Positions 35,324 to 44,592 of a DNA stretch of 64,000 nt are shown piece by piece; the first letter of the stretch is position 1, and each line of letters opens with the position of its first letter. The DNA comes from an uncultured Actinomycetes bacterium (lineage in GTDB: Bacteria > Actinomycetota > Acidimicrobiia > Acidimicrobiales > Acidimicrobilacustridaceae), in the NCBI GenBank assembly GCA_937876315.1, contig CALEHQ010000045.1, positions 16,001-80,000 on the forward strand, in the 5' to 3' direction. Under the pieces are notes generated by a model, which saw nothing but the letters and a program-made list of their open reading frames with translations, made no database searches and was not told the DNA's origin. The position numbers and the translations under genes were made by a program.

Positions 35324-35772
35324 GCGGAAACCTTGCAACATCCGTGCTGATCGCCCAAGTGGTCGGATCAGTTGGAATGTTTGGCGTCATCTGGACCATT
35401 CAGCTCGTGCACTATCCGCTGATGCGGGCAATCCCTAATGACGCATTCGTTGCCTACGAAAAACAACACACTCGTTTGATCTCATTTGTTGTTGGTCCAC
35501 TTATGGCGGTTGAAGGCCTTTGCGTCCTTGCGGTGTTCTTTGCGCGACCTGATGGCGTGCCGTACTGGGCAACCTTGCTCGGCGGGATCCTTGAGGCGAT
35601 TGCAATTGGCGTCACCGCGTTTGTGAGCGCACCAACTCACGGTCGACTTGAAGCCGGAGCCGATCCTTCACTTCTCAATCGGCTCATCGCGACAAACTGG
35701 TTTCGCACTGCAGCCTGGACAGGACGCGGAGCAATCGCACTCTTCATGCTTGTGGCATTTTTGAACGCCTGA
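35320..35772 (+). CDS. Hypothetical four-helix membrane protein
   Basis: The 150-residue membrane protein has four hydrophobic segments (about 8-32, 50-73, 82-103, 128-148) and a conserved-looking loop IQLVHYPLMRAIPNDAF. No confident family. It overlaps the EEP gene by four bases and is co-translated with it. Confidence 0.75.
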   Translation: MSGNLATSVLIAQVVGSVGMFGVIWTIQLVHYPLMRAIPNDAFVAYEKQHTRLISFVVGPLMAVEGLCVLAVFFARPDGVPYWATLLGGILEAIAIGVTAFVSAPTHGRLEAGADPSLLNRLIATNWFRTAAWTGRGAIALFMLVAFLNA

Positions 35773-35784
35773 CGAAACGTTCCG

Positions 35785-36171
35785 TCAGTCCAGGATGATT
35801 CCCTTTGCCGCACACGATTGCTTAAGTTGAGCCTCGAATCTTGCGACATCTCCGCCTAGTGACTCAAGTTCTTGGGGACCCATGACCACGAGCAAATCGT
35901 CGCCACGTCGCGCCACTACAACTGGTAGTTGGTGTTTACACGCCTCGAGCACATCGTCAGGAGCGTCATCTCGATGAAACGTCGAAAATTCAACATTCAA
36001 TGAATTGCGACAGTCGCGCCATTCCGATTTCTCTCGGAACAATCCGTGAGTGATCTCACAAAGTGAACAGCGAGTGCGGCCCAGACGAGCTCCAACCCAG
36101 TAGCGAATCTCACCAGCAAACGAGCCATCAGCGTCATAAACGCCGATGAGGGAAACACTCCCAGCGTTCAC
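35785..36171 (-). CDS. Hypothetical protein with CxxC
   Basis: The 128-residue protein starts VSLIGVYDADGSFAGEIRYWVG and has a single CSLC pair (about 36-39) followed by an Asp/Glu-rich region. No family was recognised. The start abuts the stop of the 373-residue gene upstream, so it is translated with that gene. The CxxC may bind a metal or act in redox. Confidence 0.65.
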   Translation of the reverse strand: MNAGSVSLIGVYDADGSFAGEIRYWVGARLGRTRCSLCEITHGLFREKSEWRDCRNSLNVEFSTFHRDDAPDDVLEACKHQLPVVVARRGDDLLVVMGPQELESLGGDVARFEAQLKQSCAAKGIILD

Positions 36172-37293
36172 TCAGCGCGCGCCATCGAGAATGTCGTTGA
36201 ACCCGAACTGCGTATGTGGCCCGAAAATGATCTGCTCAAAGATTCCGATGCCGACTTTGTCGCCCATACGAGCGCGGACAATGTGATGAACATGCTGATG
36301 GGTTGGATCCTGCGGGCTGACCTCGTCGAAGTTCCAGTCTTCACGTCCGAGTTCAAGTTCTCCGTGCCACACGCCATGACCCCATTCGGGATTCATGTAC
36401 CCAAGGGCGCGCATGTCGAAACGAGACACCGGTTCCAACTCGAGAACGATTTCCTCGCCCCCATCTCCCAAAAGGTCGATTTCCGCATGGGACACCCAAC
36501 GCGTGCCTGAATGAAACTGCAAACGTTGGCCGACTGGATCGAATCGACGAACCGAAGCGTCCTCAAGTGTGACGCTGGCTGGAACCGGATCAATGACATC
36601 GATGCGGTGACCATCGGGACGCCAAAAGACGCCTCCGGGACTCTGGAACCAGCCAGCAACGACACATTCATCGTCGAAGTGAATCGGCGACCAAAGCCAA
36701 GCATTGGGCGGCCCGCTTGAGGGCTTTCCCGGAGAAGGCGCACCAACGGGACGAACCCCCCATGAGCGATCACGGATACCAACGACCTCGTCATGAGTGA
36801 ACTCAGTCCGATCGCCATCGACGTCGACAAAGCCTTCCCATGTGCCGAACTGCATGTAGCGGGCCATATCGAGAATCGTGTGAGGACCGTCTGTCATCAC
36901 CGTGTGATCTTCAAGCAATGCCCCAACTCGTGAACGCCAGCGCATATCGCAAGTGATTCCGGTTTCATTCGGCGCTACCGAATAACGAAGCTGACGAAAC
37001 GGTTCGATGATCTCGAGAGTCGCCGGACCAATCGTGAGTTCGGTGGGATCATCCGAGGCACAACGCGACGCATGGAACGCATGCTGTGATCCGTTGCGTG
37101 AAATCGAGACCGATGTGTCTTGCACCTGAAGGTTGTTGTAGCGACCGAACGCGATTTCGATCTGGAACTCGCCATCGCGGTGCGTCGCTCCAAACCAATA
37201 GCGGCCGTATGCGTTGCGGTCTGTGGTGCCCGAAAGCGAGATGGGCTTCGGAACCTGATGGATCGGAAATTCATCAAATGGCGTAAGAGTCAT
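36172..37293 (-). CDS. Hypothetical protein, possibly CrtC/AttH-like lipocalin-type fold
   Basis: The 373-residue, beta-rich protein has GIRDRSWGVRPV at about 170-182 and a C-terminal EWGHGVWHGELELGREDW segment. These remind of actinomycete proteins of the CrtC/AttH lipocalin type that sit in steroid or terpenoid catabolic clusters. It lies 9 bases after the acyl-CoA ligase gene and directly before the CxxC protein, so the three form one operon. The fold assignment is tentative. Confidence 0.6.
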   Translation of the reverse strand: MTLTPFDEFPIHQVPKPISLSGTTDRNAYGRYWFGATHRDGEFQIEIAFGRYNNLQVQDTSVSISRNGSQHAFHASRCASDDPTELTIGPATLEIIEPFRQLRYSVAPNETGITCDMRWRSRVGALLEDHTVMTDGPHTILDMARYMQFGTWEGFVDVDGDRTEFTHDEVVGIRDRSWGVRPVGAPSPGKPSSGPPNAWLWSPIHFDDECVVAGWFQSPGGVFWRPDGHRIDVIDPVPASVTLEDASVRRFDPVGQRLQFHSGTRWVSHAEIDLLGDGGEEIVLELEPVSRFDMRALGYMNPEWGHGVWHGELELGREDWNFDEVSPQDPTHQHVHHIVRARMGDKVGIGIFEQIIFGPHTQFGFNDILDGAR

Positions 37294-37302
37294 GGTCTCC
37301 CC

Positions 37303-38895
37303 CTAGAACGGTTCTGGCATCGCGTCAGCGATATCTCGTAACTGATTTTTCGCGATCTTCTCCAATGTTGCGCGGGGGAAATCGTCGACGAAGTACGCGG
37401 CACGAGGAACTTTGAAATCAGAAAGGTTCTTCTGGCAAAGCTCGAGGATCGCAGCCTCGAGTTCCGCGTCACCAGGAGCGTTGGCCCCCTTAATCACAAA
37501 TGCAACAGGAACGACATCGAGCATCGGATGCGAGCGGCCGACGACGGCAACGTCGCCAACGCCCGGCACCGTTCGACAGAGGTCCTCGACCTCTTTCGAG
37601 GACACGTTCTCGCCGCCGACCTTGAGCATGTCTTTGTCGCGCTCGGTGTAAAAGATCGCTCCCCCATCACCCATACGCACCATATCGCCAGTCTTGAACC
37701 AGCCGTCTTCGGTGAAGCTCTTCTCGTTCGCATCGTCATTGTCGTAATACTCGAGGAACAACTGAATCCCGCGTGTGCCGCGCAACCAAAGCTCGCCAAC
37801 GCGACCGTCGTCGAGAACCTCGTCGGTTTCCGGATCAACGATGAGCGATTCGTACCCTGGAGTCGCCTTTCCGAGCGATCCCGGCGGGATATCGCCGTGC
37901 AAACCAGAGCGAGTCGCGTGAGTCACCGTTTCGGTCATGCCGTACGCGGCAAGCACTCGACACCCGATGAGGTTTTCAAGCGGAGGAGCAATAGCGCCGA
38001 AGACTGCGGCCTTGAGTTTGTTCTCGGGAATCGGCTGTCCTTGGACGGCGAGGTAGACGAACGGAATCAAAGAGATATGCGAGACGCTGTGCTTCACGAC
38101 AACTTCCCAGAAGCGACTTGAGGAGAACTTGGGCTGCAATACGACCGTGCCACCCACGCCAAGAATCGACCACATCGACCACGACTGTGCATTCACATGG
38201 AAGAACGGCAGGAAGATCAAATACACCGAGTCGGGATCGGCACCGATGTTGTCTGGACCAACTCGGGTTCCCCAAAGGGTGTTGGCATGAGTATGAACGA
38301 CCGCCTTCGGGCGAGACGTCGTGCCCGAGGTGAACATGATTCCCACCGGAAGCATCGGCTCGGCAGGACGGGGAATGAATTCCTCAATGTCAGCAAAGAG
38401 ATCGTCAAACGAAAGAAGGCCCGGAACTGCCTGCTCAGCCGTTGCGGCCTCACCCGAGTTGTCGGCCGTGACAGCGATCCACTTGAGCTTCGGACCACTC
38501 GCCGCAACAACAGCGGCGTACTGCGGTTGCGTGATCGCTGCAACTGCCTTCGTGTGATCAATGAAATACGTGAGTTCCGCAGCAACGGAACGCGTATTGG
38601 TTGTAACCCCAGCGGCTCCGACCGTTGCGCATGCGTACCAGGCCAACACCATCTCGGGGCTGTTATCGGAGTGGATGATGACCTTGTCGCCCTTTTGTAT
38701 TCCGTTGCGCTGGAGGCCTGCAGCTAAGCGGCGTACCTCGTCCCAGAACTTGGCGTACGTCCATGTCTGAACCTCGCCATTGCGCGGTTCCCAAATAAGT
38801 ACAGGGTGATCGGAACGCCGCTCCGCCAAGCGCGCCAAAAGCCATGGCACGTCCTGTCCGGTCATCTGAAACGTCGAGACGACATCGGCCTCCAT
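37303..38895 (-). CDS. AMP-dependent acyl-CoA synthetase/ligase
   Basis: The 530-residue ANL-family enzyme has the P-loop MFTSGTTSRPKAVVHTH, AAYGMTETVTHATR (A5 motif), WFKTGDMVRM (A7) and YTERDKDMLKVGGENVSSKE (A8), but a short C-terminus in which the A10 lysine region (RATLEKIAKNQLR) is present. It activates a carboxylate to an acyl-CoA; the acid is unknown and could be a fatty, aromatic or steroid side-chain acid. The ATG at 38895 follows GGGGGAG. First gene of a likely three-gene operon. Confidence 0.92.
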   Translation of the reverse strand: MEADVVSTFQMTGQDVPWLLARLAERRSDHPVLIWEPRNGEVQTWTYAKFWDEVRRLAAGLQRNGIQKGDKVIIHSDNSPEMVLAWYACATVGAAGVTTNTRSVAAELTYFIDHTKAVAAITQPQYAAVVAASGPKLKWIAVTADNSGEAATAEQAVPGLLSFDDLFADIEEFIPRPAEPMLPVGIMFTSGTTSRPKAVVHTHANTLWGTRVGPDNIGADPDSVYLIFLPFFHVNAQSWSMWSILGVGGTVVLQPKFSSSRFWEVVVKHSVSHISLIPFVYLAVQGQPIPENKLKAAVFGAIAPPLENLIGCRVLAAYGMTETVTHATRSGLHGDIPPGSLGKATPGYESLIVDPETDEVLDDGRVGELWLRGTRGIQLFLEYYDNDDANEKSFTEDGWFKTGDMVRMGDGGAIFYTERDKDMLKVGGENVSSKEVEDLCRTVPGVGDVAVVGRSHPMLDVVPVAFVIKGANAPGDAELEAAILELCQKNLSDFKVPRAAYFVDDFPRATLEKIAKNQLRDIADAMPEPF

Positions 38896-39019
38896 TGGTC
38901 TCCCCCTTTTTTGAGATCTGCCCCGATACGGGACAACTGTTCACATCTTGGCCCACTTCGCGATGCCAAGTTAAACGTCCATCCCCCGGAGAGAAGAATT
39001 CCACCAATAGCCTCACCCC

Positions 39020-39589
39020 ATGAGAAACGTCATCGCAAGCCTCTCGTTCGCCGTTCTGTTGCTCCTCGGAGCCGCAGCCTGCAACTCCGGGTCCGACAAT
39101 GCCTCGTCGTCCAAGGACTCCACGTCGACAACTGCCGGTTCCAACTCGACGACTACCACCCCCAAGACCACGTCGACCCTCTCAAGTACCCACTGCACCA
39201 CCGGGCAACTCAAAGGGTCTCTCGGGGAAACCCAAGCAGGGGCGGGACAGCGCTACACCGCTTTGGTTCTCACGAACACCGGAGCAAAGGAATGTGACCT
39301 GCGCGGCTTCCCTGGGGTTTCACTCGTTGACGCGAGCGGAAAGCAGATCGGTCAGCCGGCGTCTCGCGAAGGAACTGAAGGCGCAACAGTGATGATTCAA
39401 CCCGGCGGAACAGCCAGCGCCACCCTTCACACAAGCGCGGCAGGAATGGGCGCTCAGTGTGATCCAACCTCGGCACAACTCCGCGTTTACCCGCCCGCCA
39501 ATACCGAATCACTCATGATCACTGGCGCCTACAGCGCTTGCGGCGGATTTCGGGTGACGACACTCGTTGCCGGCAGTGCCGGCAACTAA
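39020..39589 (+). CDS. DUF4232 lipoprotein
   Basis: This 189-residue protein has a lipoprotein signal (GAAAC, Cys21), a Ser/Thr-rich linker (25-57) and a DUF4232 domain with conserved cysteines (CTTGQLKGSLG, ALVLTNTGAKECDLRGFPG). DUF4232 occurs in actinobacterial surface proteins of unknown role. It precedes the arylsulfatase with a gap of about 60 bases and may share its transcript. Confidence 0.85.
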   Translation: MRNVIASLSFAVLLLLGAAACNSGSDNASSSKDSTSTTAGSNSTTTTPKTTSTLSSTHCTTGQLKGSLGETQAGAGQRYTALVLTNTGAKECDLRGFPGVSLVDASGKQIGQPASREGTEGATVMIQPGGTASATLHTSAAGMGAQCDPTSAQLRVYPPANTESLMITGAYSACGGFRVTTLVAGSAGN

Positions 39590-39650
39590 CGAAACAGGCC
39601 CCCAAAGCAGGCAACTACGCTCTCCTCCACGCTTGCTCTAGGGGGAAGAA

Positions 39651-41957
39651 ATGGGCACCAACGAAGACGCCGGCACCTACCCGGGATTCCACGGGAAAGT
39701 CGGAAAAGTCTTTGCGACCTCAGAGTCGTGGTGGCCAGATCGGCCCAGCGCTCCGGAAGGTGCACCCAACATCGTCGTCATCCTTTGCGATGACCTCGGT
39801 TACGCCGATACCGCCCCCTACGGCAGCGAGATCGCCACACCCAACATCGACCGCCTCGCAAAAGGCGGCCTGCAGTACACCGATTTCCATTCAACGCCAA
39901 TGTGTTCGCCCACACGCGCAGCGCTTCTCACTGGGATGAATCCACATGCCGCAGGTGTCGGCACCGTGGCCCACTCTGATCCAGGGTTCCCGGGCTACGC
40001 CATGGAACTTGCCGAAGACGTCATCACACTTCCTGAGACTCTTCAGGCGAACGGTTATGCCACCTACATGGTTGGCAAGTGGCATCTAGCGAAAGACTCC
40101 GATCAATCCAATGCCGGTCCGCGCCATTCGTGGCCGTGCCAGCGCGGCTTCGATCAGTTCTACGGATTCCTTGATGGATTCACGAATCTTCATCAGCCCC
40201 ACCGATTAGTTCGCGACAACACTCCGGTGGAAATCGATACCTACCCCGACGGCTATTACTTCACCGACGACATCACCGATGAAGCAATCGCCATGGTTCG
40301 CGCGGGTAAAGCTTCAGCGCCGAGCCAACCCTTCTTCCTCTACATCGCCCACGGAGCGATCCATGCTCCGCTGCACGCGAAGGCATCTGACATTGTTGCA
40401 CAACGAGGGAACTACGACGCCGGGTGGGATGAACTTCGCCTACGCCGATTCGCGCGCCAAAAAGAACTCAACGTCGTCGGCGATGACATTGTGCTTGCGC
40501 CGAGAAATACGGAACTGAACAACGACGTCGATCCCTGGGACGAATTAAGCGACACCCAGAAGGTGCTCTATTCGCGCTACATGGAAGTCTTCGCTGCGAT
40601 GGTGACGAACGTCGACGAAAACACCGGCCGTCTTCTTGATGCCCTCGACGATATGGGCGAGCTTGACAACACCATCGTGATCTTCACTTCCGATAATGGC
40701 GCTTCGCGCGAAGGCGAGATGGTGGGCACCAGCGCTTACATGGTGCACCTCACTGCTGGCGACGATATAGACACTGATTTTGAACGCTTTGATCTCATCG
40801 GCGGCCCCCAAACCTCACCGCATTATCCGCGCGGATGGGCAATGGCAGGCAACACACCGTTCCGTCTTTACAAGATCAACACCCATGCCGGCGGACATAC
40901 GGTTCCATTCCTCTTCTCATGGAATGCCGGCCAACTCAACAGCGGTGAAATGCGTCGCCAGTACTCGCATGTCTCGGACATCTTCCCGACACTTCTCGAA
41001 CTCATTGGGATTAGCGCTCCAACAACTCGTAACGGAACTGACGTAAAGCCCCGAACTGGCTCAAGCATGGCTCCGACATTGCGCAATGCAAGCGCTCCCC
41101 CACAGCGAACAGAGGCGCTCTACGAAATGATCGGTCACCGCGGCTTTTACCGCGACGGCTGGGAAATCGTCACGCTGCATCAACCGTTCACACCGTTCAG
41201 CGATAGCGAATGGGAGCTGTACGACCTCACTACCGATCGCACCGAACTTCACAACCTCGCCGAAAGTCATCCGGAGAAACTTGCTGAACTCGCCGCTGCT
41301 TGGAATGACGCAGCGTGGGATGGTCAGGTCTTTCCGCTTGATGAAGGAACCGGGCTGAAGTACGTGCTCCGACCACCCGAAACCGAAATCGTCCAGCAAC
41401 CGCTTTCGGTGTGGCCAGGAACCCCAACCCTTGAGCGCTGGCGCTCATTGCAGCTCATCTGGCTGTCTTCGTTTCAGTTCCAAGCACCAATCACGGTCAC
41501 CGAACAGTCGTTAGGCACGATTGCAGCCCATGGCGACCAAAGTGGCGGCTACGCGCTCTACCTCCTCGAAGATCGTCGACCCACGCTCGTCTTCAACGAC
41601 GGACGCGGCACGCTGACACTGCTGGCAGGTCCTTCACTGGACGCTGGCGAGCATCTACTGGAGTGTTCCTTCGACGCAATCGGTGGCAACACCTGGAAAC
41701 TTTCGCTCACCATCGATGGTGTCACGGTCGATGAGCATCCCGAAGTTCCCATGCTCTACGCGATGTCGCCGTTTGAAGGAATCAGCGTTGGCCGCGACCC
41801 CCGTTCGCCAGTGTGGTGGGAACGCTACGAAACACATGGTTCGTTTCACTACAACAGCGCGCAAGGACCCGTTCTCTGGATTCCAGGACCCAAGGCACCC
41901 GATCAACCTGAAGACGTGGTTGGCCTCTTGCGCATGATTGGTGCAAAGTTCGAATAG
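39651..41957 (+). CDS. Arylsulfatase (type I, formylglycine-dependent)
   Basis: The 768-residue sulfatase has ILCDDLGYAD (metal Asp47, Asp48) and the formylglycine motif Cys85-Ser-Pro-Thr-Arg (85-89, CSPTRAALLTG), then GKWHLA, IAHGAIHAPL and FTSDNGASREGE. It would need a formylglycine-generating enzyme from elsewhere. No signal peptide is seen, so it acts in the cytoplasm. Residues about 560-768 form an extra C-terminal beta domain with DUF-like character. It hydrolyses a sulfate ester, and could deliver sulfate for the nearby metabolic genes; the substrate is unknown. Confidence 0.93.
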   Translation: MGTNEDAGTYPGFHGKVGKVFATSESWWPDRPSAPEGAPNIVVILCDDLGYADTAPYGSEIATPNIDRLAKGGLQYTDFHSTPMCSPTRAALLTGMNPHAAGVGTVAHSDPGFPGYAMELAEDVITLPETLQANGYATYMVGKWHLAKDSDQSNAGPRHSWPCQRGFDQFYGFLDGFTNLHQPHRLVRDNTPVEIDTYPDGYYFTDDITDEAIAMVRAGKASAPSQPFFLYIAHGAIHAPLHAKASDIVAQRGNYDAGWDELRLRRFARQKELNVVGDDIVLAPRNTELNNDVDPWDELSDTQKVLYSRYMEVFAAMVTNVDENTGRLLDALDDMGELDNTIVIFTSDNGASREGEMVGTSAYMVHLTAGDDIDTDFERFDLIGGPQTSPHYPRGWAMAGNTPFRLYKINTHAGGHTVPFLFSWNAGQLNSGEMRRQYSHVSDIFPTLLELIGISAPTTRNGTDVKPRTGSSMAPTLRNASAPPQRTEALYEMIGHRGFYRDGWEIVTLHQPFTPFSDSEWELYDLTTDRTELHNLAESHPEKLAELAAAWNDAAWDGQVFPLDEGTGLKYVLRPPETEIVQQPLSVWPGTPTLERWRSLQLIWLSSFQFQAPITVTEQSLGTIAAHGDQSGGYALYLLEDRRPTLVFNDGRGTLTLLAGPSLDAGEHLLECSFDAIGGNTWKLSLTIDGVTVDEHPEVPMLYAMSPFEGISVGRDPRSPVWWERYETHGSFHYNSAQGPVLWIPGPKAPDQPEDVVGLLRMIGAKFE

Positions 41958-41975
41958 CTCGAACGCGCATCCTCT

Positions 41976-43211
41976 CTAGCTCGGGGCTCCGATGGAATCC
42001 CACTCAATCGGAACATGAGCAAAGCCATCGATCAGATTTGAATGGACTCGCGGATAGTCGGCGGGATTGCCCACGAATCGCAAGCCTTCGAACCGAGTGA
42101 GAATTTCCTCGAACATGATTCGACCTTCGATACGGGCCAAGTTTGCACCTAGGCAAAAATGCGGACCACCAGCGCCGAAGGCAACGTGATCGTTCGGGTT
42201 GCGGCGGACATCGATTGTGTCGGGGTTTTCGAAGGCCCGTTCGTCGCGATTGGCAGAGGCGTAGACCATAAGCACGCGCTCGCCTGCCTTGATCTTTTTG
42301 CCTCCGATTTCGGTATCCACCGCCGCCGTCCGAGTGAACTGAATAACCGGAGTGGAGAAACGGAGCAACTCTTCAATTGCCGTTGGGATCACGGAAAGGT
42401 CATTGCGAACAATCTCGTACTGATCGCGGTTTTGTAGCAGAGCGAGCGTTCCGGTTGTGATCAAGTTTCGGGTTGTCTCAGAGCCGGCGTTCTGCAAAAG
42501 CATGAAGAACAATTCGATCTGGAACGCCGTGAGCTTCTCGCCTTCAACCTCGGCATGAAGCAGGACGCTCATCAGATCGTCGCTGGGGTTCTCAGCTCTT
42601 TCGGCGCACATCCCATCGGCGTACATGAACATATCGGTTGCCGCCTGTGCCCGTTCTTCCGGAGTTACCGAGGCATCGAACCCAAAGGTTTTTTCGGTCC
42701 ACTCGAAAACCTGGGCCCGATCTTCCTCTGGCACACCCACCATGTCGGCAATCACGTGCAGCGGAAGCCACAACGCGAGATCGTGGACGAGGTCAGCACT
42801 CGTTTGACCTGCGAGACCATCGATGATGTCGTTCGTTCGTGTGCGAAGCATGTCGCCCAGCTGCGCAACCCTCTTGGGCGTGAAGCCCTTATTGATGATC
42901 TTGCGCAGTTTCATGTGGTCAGGCGCATCAAGACTGATCATCAACTGATTGTTGCCACCAGTAGCAGGGTCACTAACGCCATCGTCAATGAACGGATCTG
43001 GAGCGTTGCGATAGGTGGACGCATCGCGAGACACCTGCTGGACGTCCGCGTAGCGAGTCACCACCCACAATTTCTCGCCCGCATAGGAGGGGTGATCGAG
43101 ATATGCCACAGGATCGTTGTCGCGAAGCCATCGGTAGTAGTCGTAAGGAACGCCGTTCGCGTATGTGGCAGCGGTATGAAGAAGTGGTGCATCTACGAAT
43201 GTGTCAGCCAT
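41976..43211 (-). CDS. Cytochrome P450 (CYP)
   Basis: The 411-residue P450 has the ExxR in EELLR and the heme loop [16 protein letters not shown] with Cys353. The oxygen-binding helix reads NAGSETT, so the usual acidic residue before the threonines is a glutamate. No ferredoxin is adjacent. The region style resembles steroid or terpenoid hydroxylases. A GTCA-N4-TGAC palindrome lies 33 bases before the start. Confidence 0.93.
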   Translation of the reverse strand: MADTFVDAPLLHTAATYANGVPYDYYRWLRDNDPVAYLDHPSYAGEKLWVVTRYADVQQVSRDASTYRNAPDPFIDDGVSDPATGGNNQLMISLDAPDHMKLRKIINKGFTPKRVAQLGDMLRTRTNDIIDGLAGQTSADLVHDLALWLPLHVIADMVGVPEEDRAQVFEWTEKTFGFDASVTPEERAQAATDMFMYADGMCAERAENPSDDLMSVLLHAEVEGEKLTAFQIELFFMLLQNAGSETTRNLITTGTLALLQNRDQYEIVRNDLSVIPTAIEELLRFSTPVIQFTRTAAVDTEIGGKKIKAGERVLMVYASANRDERAFENPDTIDVRRNPNDHVAFGAGGPHFCLGANLARIEGRIMFEEILTRFEGLRFVGNPADYPRVHSNLIDGFAHVPIEWDSIGAPS

Positions 43212-43243
43212 AAGAACTCCTCTAGGGAACTTGCAACCATTGT

Positions 43244-43255
43244 GTCAGTCGTGAC
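43244..43255. promoter_or_regulatory. GTCA-N4-TGAC inverted repeat upstream of the P450 gene
   Basis: GTCAGTCGTGAC has 4-bp inverted arms with a 4-base centre, 33 bases before the P450 start. The same spacing recurs 35 bases before the gene at 43286-44407, which suggests a common operator. Only the pattern is seen. Confidence 0.35.
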
Positions 43256-43285
43256 CCAACAAGGGCCGTCGTTCAGAATCTCTGG

Positions 43286-44407
43286 TTAGTCGCTCAGGAT
43301 TGAGGCCATACGTTCGGTGGTATCAATCCATTCCTCGACCATCTCGCGTACGACATCTTTCGTCGGACGGACTTTGTTGAGGCGACCAACGATCTGGCCA
43401 ACCGGGAAGCCGATGAGTTCGCGAGTGCCGACCCGCTGGGTGCGACGTCCGGCCTCCTGATGAAGAATGCCTTGCAACGGCATGGGCAACGTTCCGGGAG
43501 AATCTTCTGATTCCCACGCATCGGTCCAAGCCGTGCGCAACTGTCGGGCCGGCTTACCAGTCATGGCCTTTGAGCGAACGGTGTCTCGTGAGGTTGCCGC
43601 AAGCATGTTTTCGAGTGCAGCGGGATTGGTATCGGCTTCGGACACGGTGAGCCACATCGAGCCAGTCCACGCACCCTGCGCGCCGAGAGCAATCGCAGCA
43701 GCCATCTGTCGGCCCGTTGCAATGCCGCCTGCGGCAAGTACGGGAATGTCGGGTCCAACTGCGTCGACGACCTCGGGCACCAGCACCATGGTCGAAATCT
43801 CGCCGCAATGTCCGCCCGCCTCGGTCCCCTGGGCCACGATCACATCGACGCCTATGGCAACCTGACGTTCCGCGTGCACCTTCGAGCCGGCCAAGCCTCC
43901 GACGAGGATGCCGGCTTCGTGGGCCCGTTCAATGACATAAAGCGGGGGCGGCCCAAGAGCGTTGACGATCATCTTCACATTCGGGTGATTGAGACAAACC
44001 TCGATCTGGCTCGGACCCATCGCATCGACATTCAGACCGGCGGCAGCAACTTGGCCGCCTTCCAATTCGGGCGGTAATTCGGGAACGTTGTATCGCTCCA
44101 ACAAATCGTCAACGAATTCTCGATGTTGAGCCGGAATCATGGCGTCGAGGGATTCGAACGATGCGTCCTCTCCCCCACCTTTGCCCACGTAATTCACCGG
44201 CATGGCGAAGTCGACGCCATAGGGTTTTCCGCTGACGTGTTCGTCGATCCAGTTGAGCTCGATTTCGAGTTGCTCTGGGCCGAACGCCAGAGCGCCGAGA
44301 ACACCGAAACCACCGGCGTTTGTAACGGCAGCGACCACGTCTCGACAATGCGAGAAAGCGAAGATCGGAAATTCGATTCCAAGACGCTTGGCGATCGGAG
44401 TGCTCAT
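43286..44407 (-). CDS. Nitronate monooxygenase / 2-nitropropane dioxygenase family flavoprotein
   Basis: The 373-residue FMN-binding TIM barrel starts MSTPIAKRLGIEFPIFAF and has GGFGVLGALA, GTEAGGHCGEI, VLAAGGIATG and GAQGAWTGSMWL, typical for the NMO family; in actinomycetes relatives serve steroid catabolism or enoyl reduction. ATG at 44407 follows AAAGGGG and gives the family's start; the frame is open to 44518. Substrate unknown. Confidence 0.88.
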   Translation of the reverse strand: MSTPIAKRLGIEFPIFAFSHCRDVVAAVTNAGGFGVLGALAFGPEQLEIELNWIDEHVSGKPYGVDFAMPVNYVGKGGGEDASFESLDAMIPAQHREFVDDLLERYNVPELPPELEGGQVAAAGLNVDAMGPSQIEVCLNHPNVKMIVNALGPPPLYVIERAHEAGILVGGLAGSKVHAERQVAIGVDVIVAQGTEAGGHCGEISTMVLVPEVVDAVGPDIPVLAAGGIATGRQMAAAIALGAQGAWTGSMWLTVSEADTNPAALENMLAATSRDTVRSKAMTGKPARQLRTAWTDAWESEDSPGTLPMPLQGILHQEAGRRTQRVGTRELIGFPVGQIVGRLNKVRPTKDVVREMVEEWIDTTERMASILSD

Positions 44408-44441
44408 GGGTTCCCCTTTGGTTCCGTAATGGGACTCGCTG

Positions 44442-44453
44442 GTCACATGTGAC
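44442..44453. promoter_or_regulatory. Perfect 12-bp palindrome upstream of the nitronate-monooxygenase-like gene
   Basis: GTCACATGTGAC is fully self-complementary and lies 35 bases before the start of the minus-strand flavoprotein gene. It has the same GTCA-N4-TGAC form as the site before the P450. Probable operator by inference. Confidence 0.45.
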
Positions 44454-44518
44454 ATAAGATTCACAAAGCAACACATAATGTAGCATGAAAATACGGGCTG
44501 CGCTGTGCCGACGGACAC

Positions 44519-44529
44519 GTCAGCCTGAC
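44519..44529. promoter_or_regulatory. GTCAG-C-CTGAC inverted repeat upstream of the alcohol dehydrogenase gene
   Basis: GTCAGCCTGAC has 5-bp arms (GTCAG/CTGAC) around one base, 63 bases before the dehydrogenase start. It resembles the other GTCA/TGAC sites but with a 3-base centre. Weak evidence. Confidence 0.25.
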
Positions 44530-44592
44530 CGAGGGCCTAGATTGCTAAGGCTGCGCCGACAGGCCAGCCATTCGCCCTGACAAGGAGTTCCC

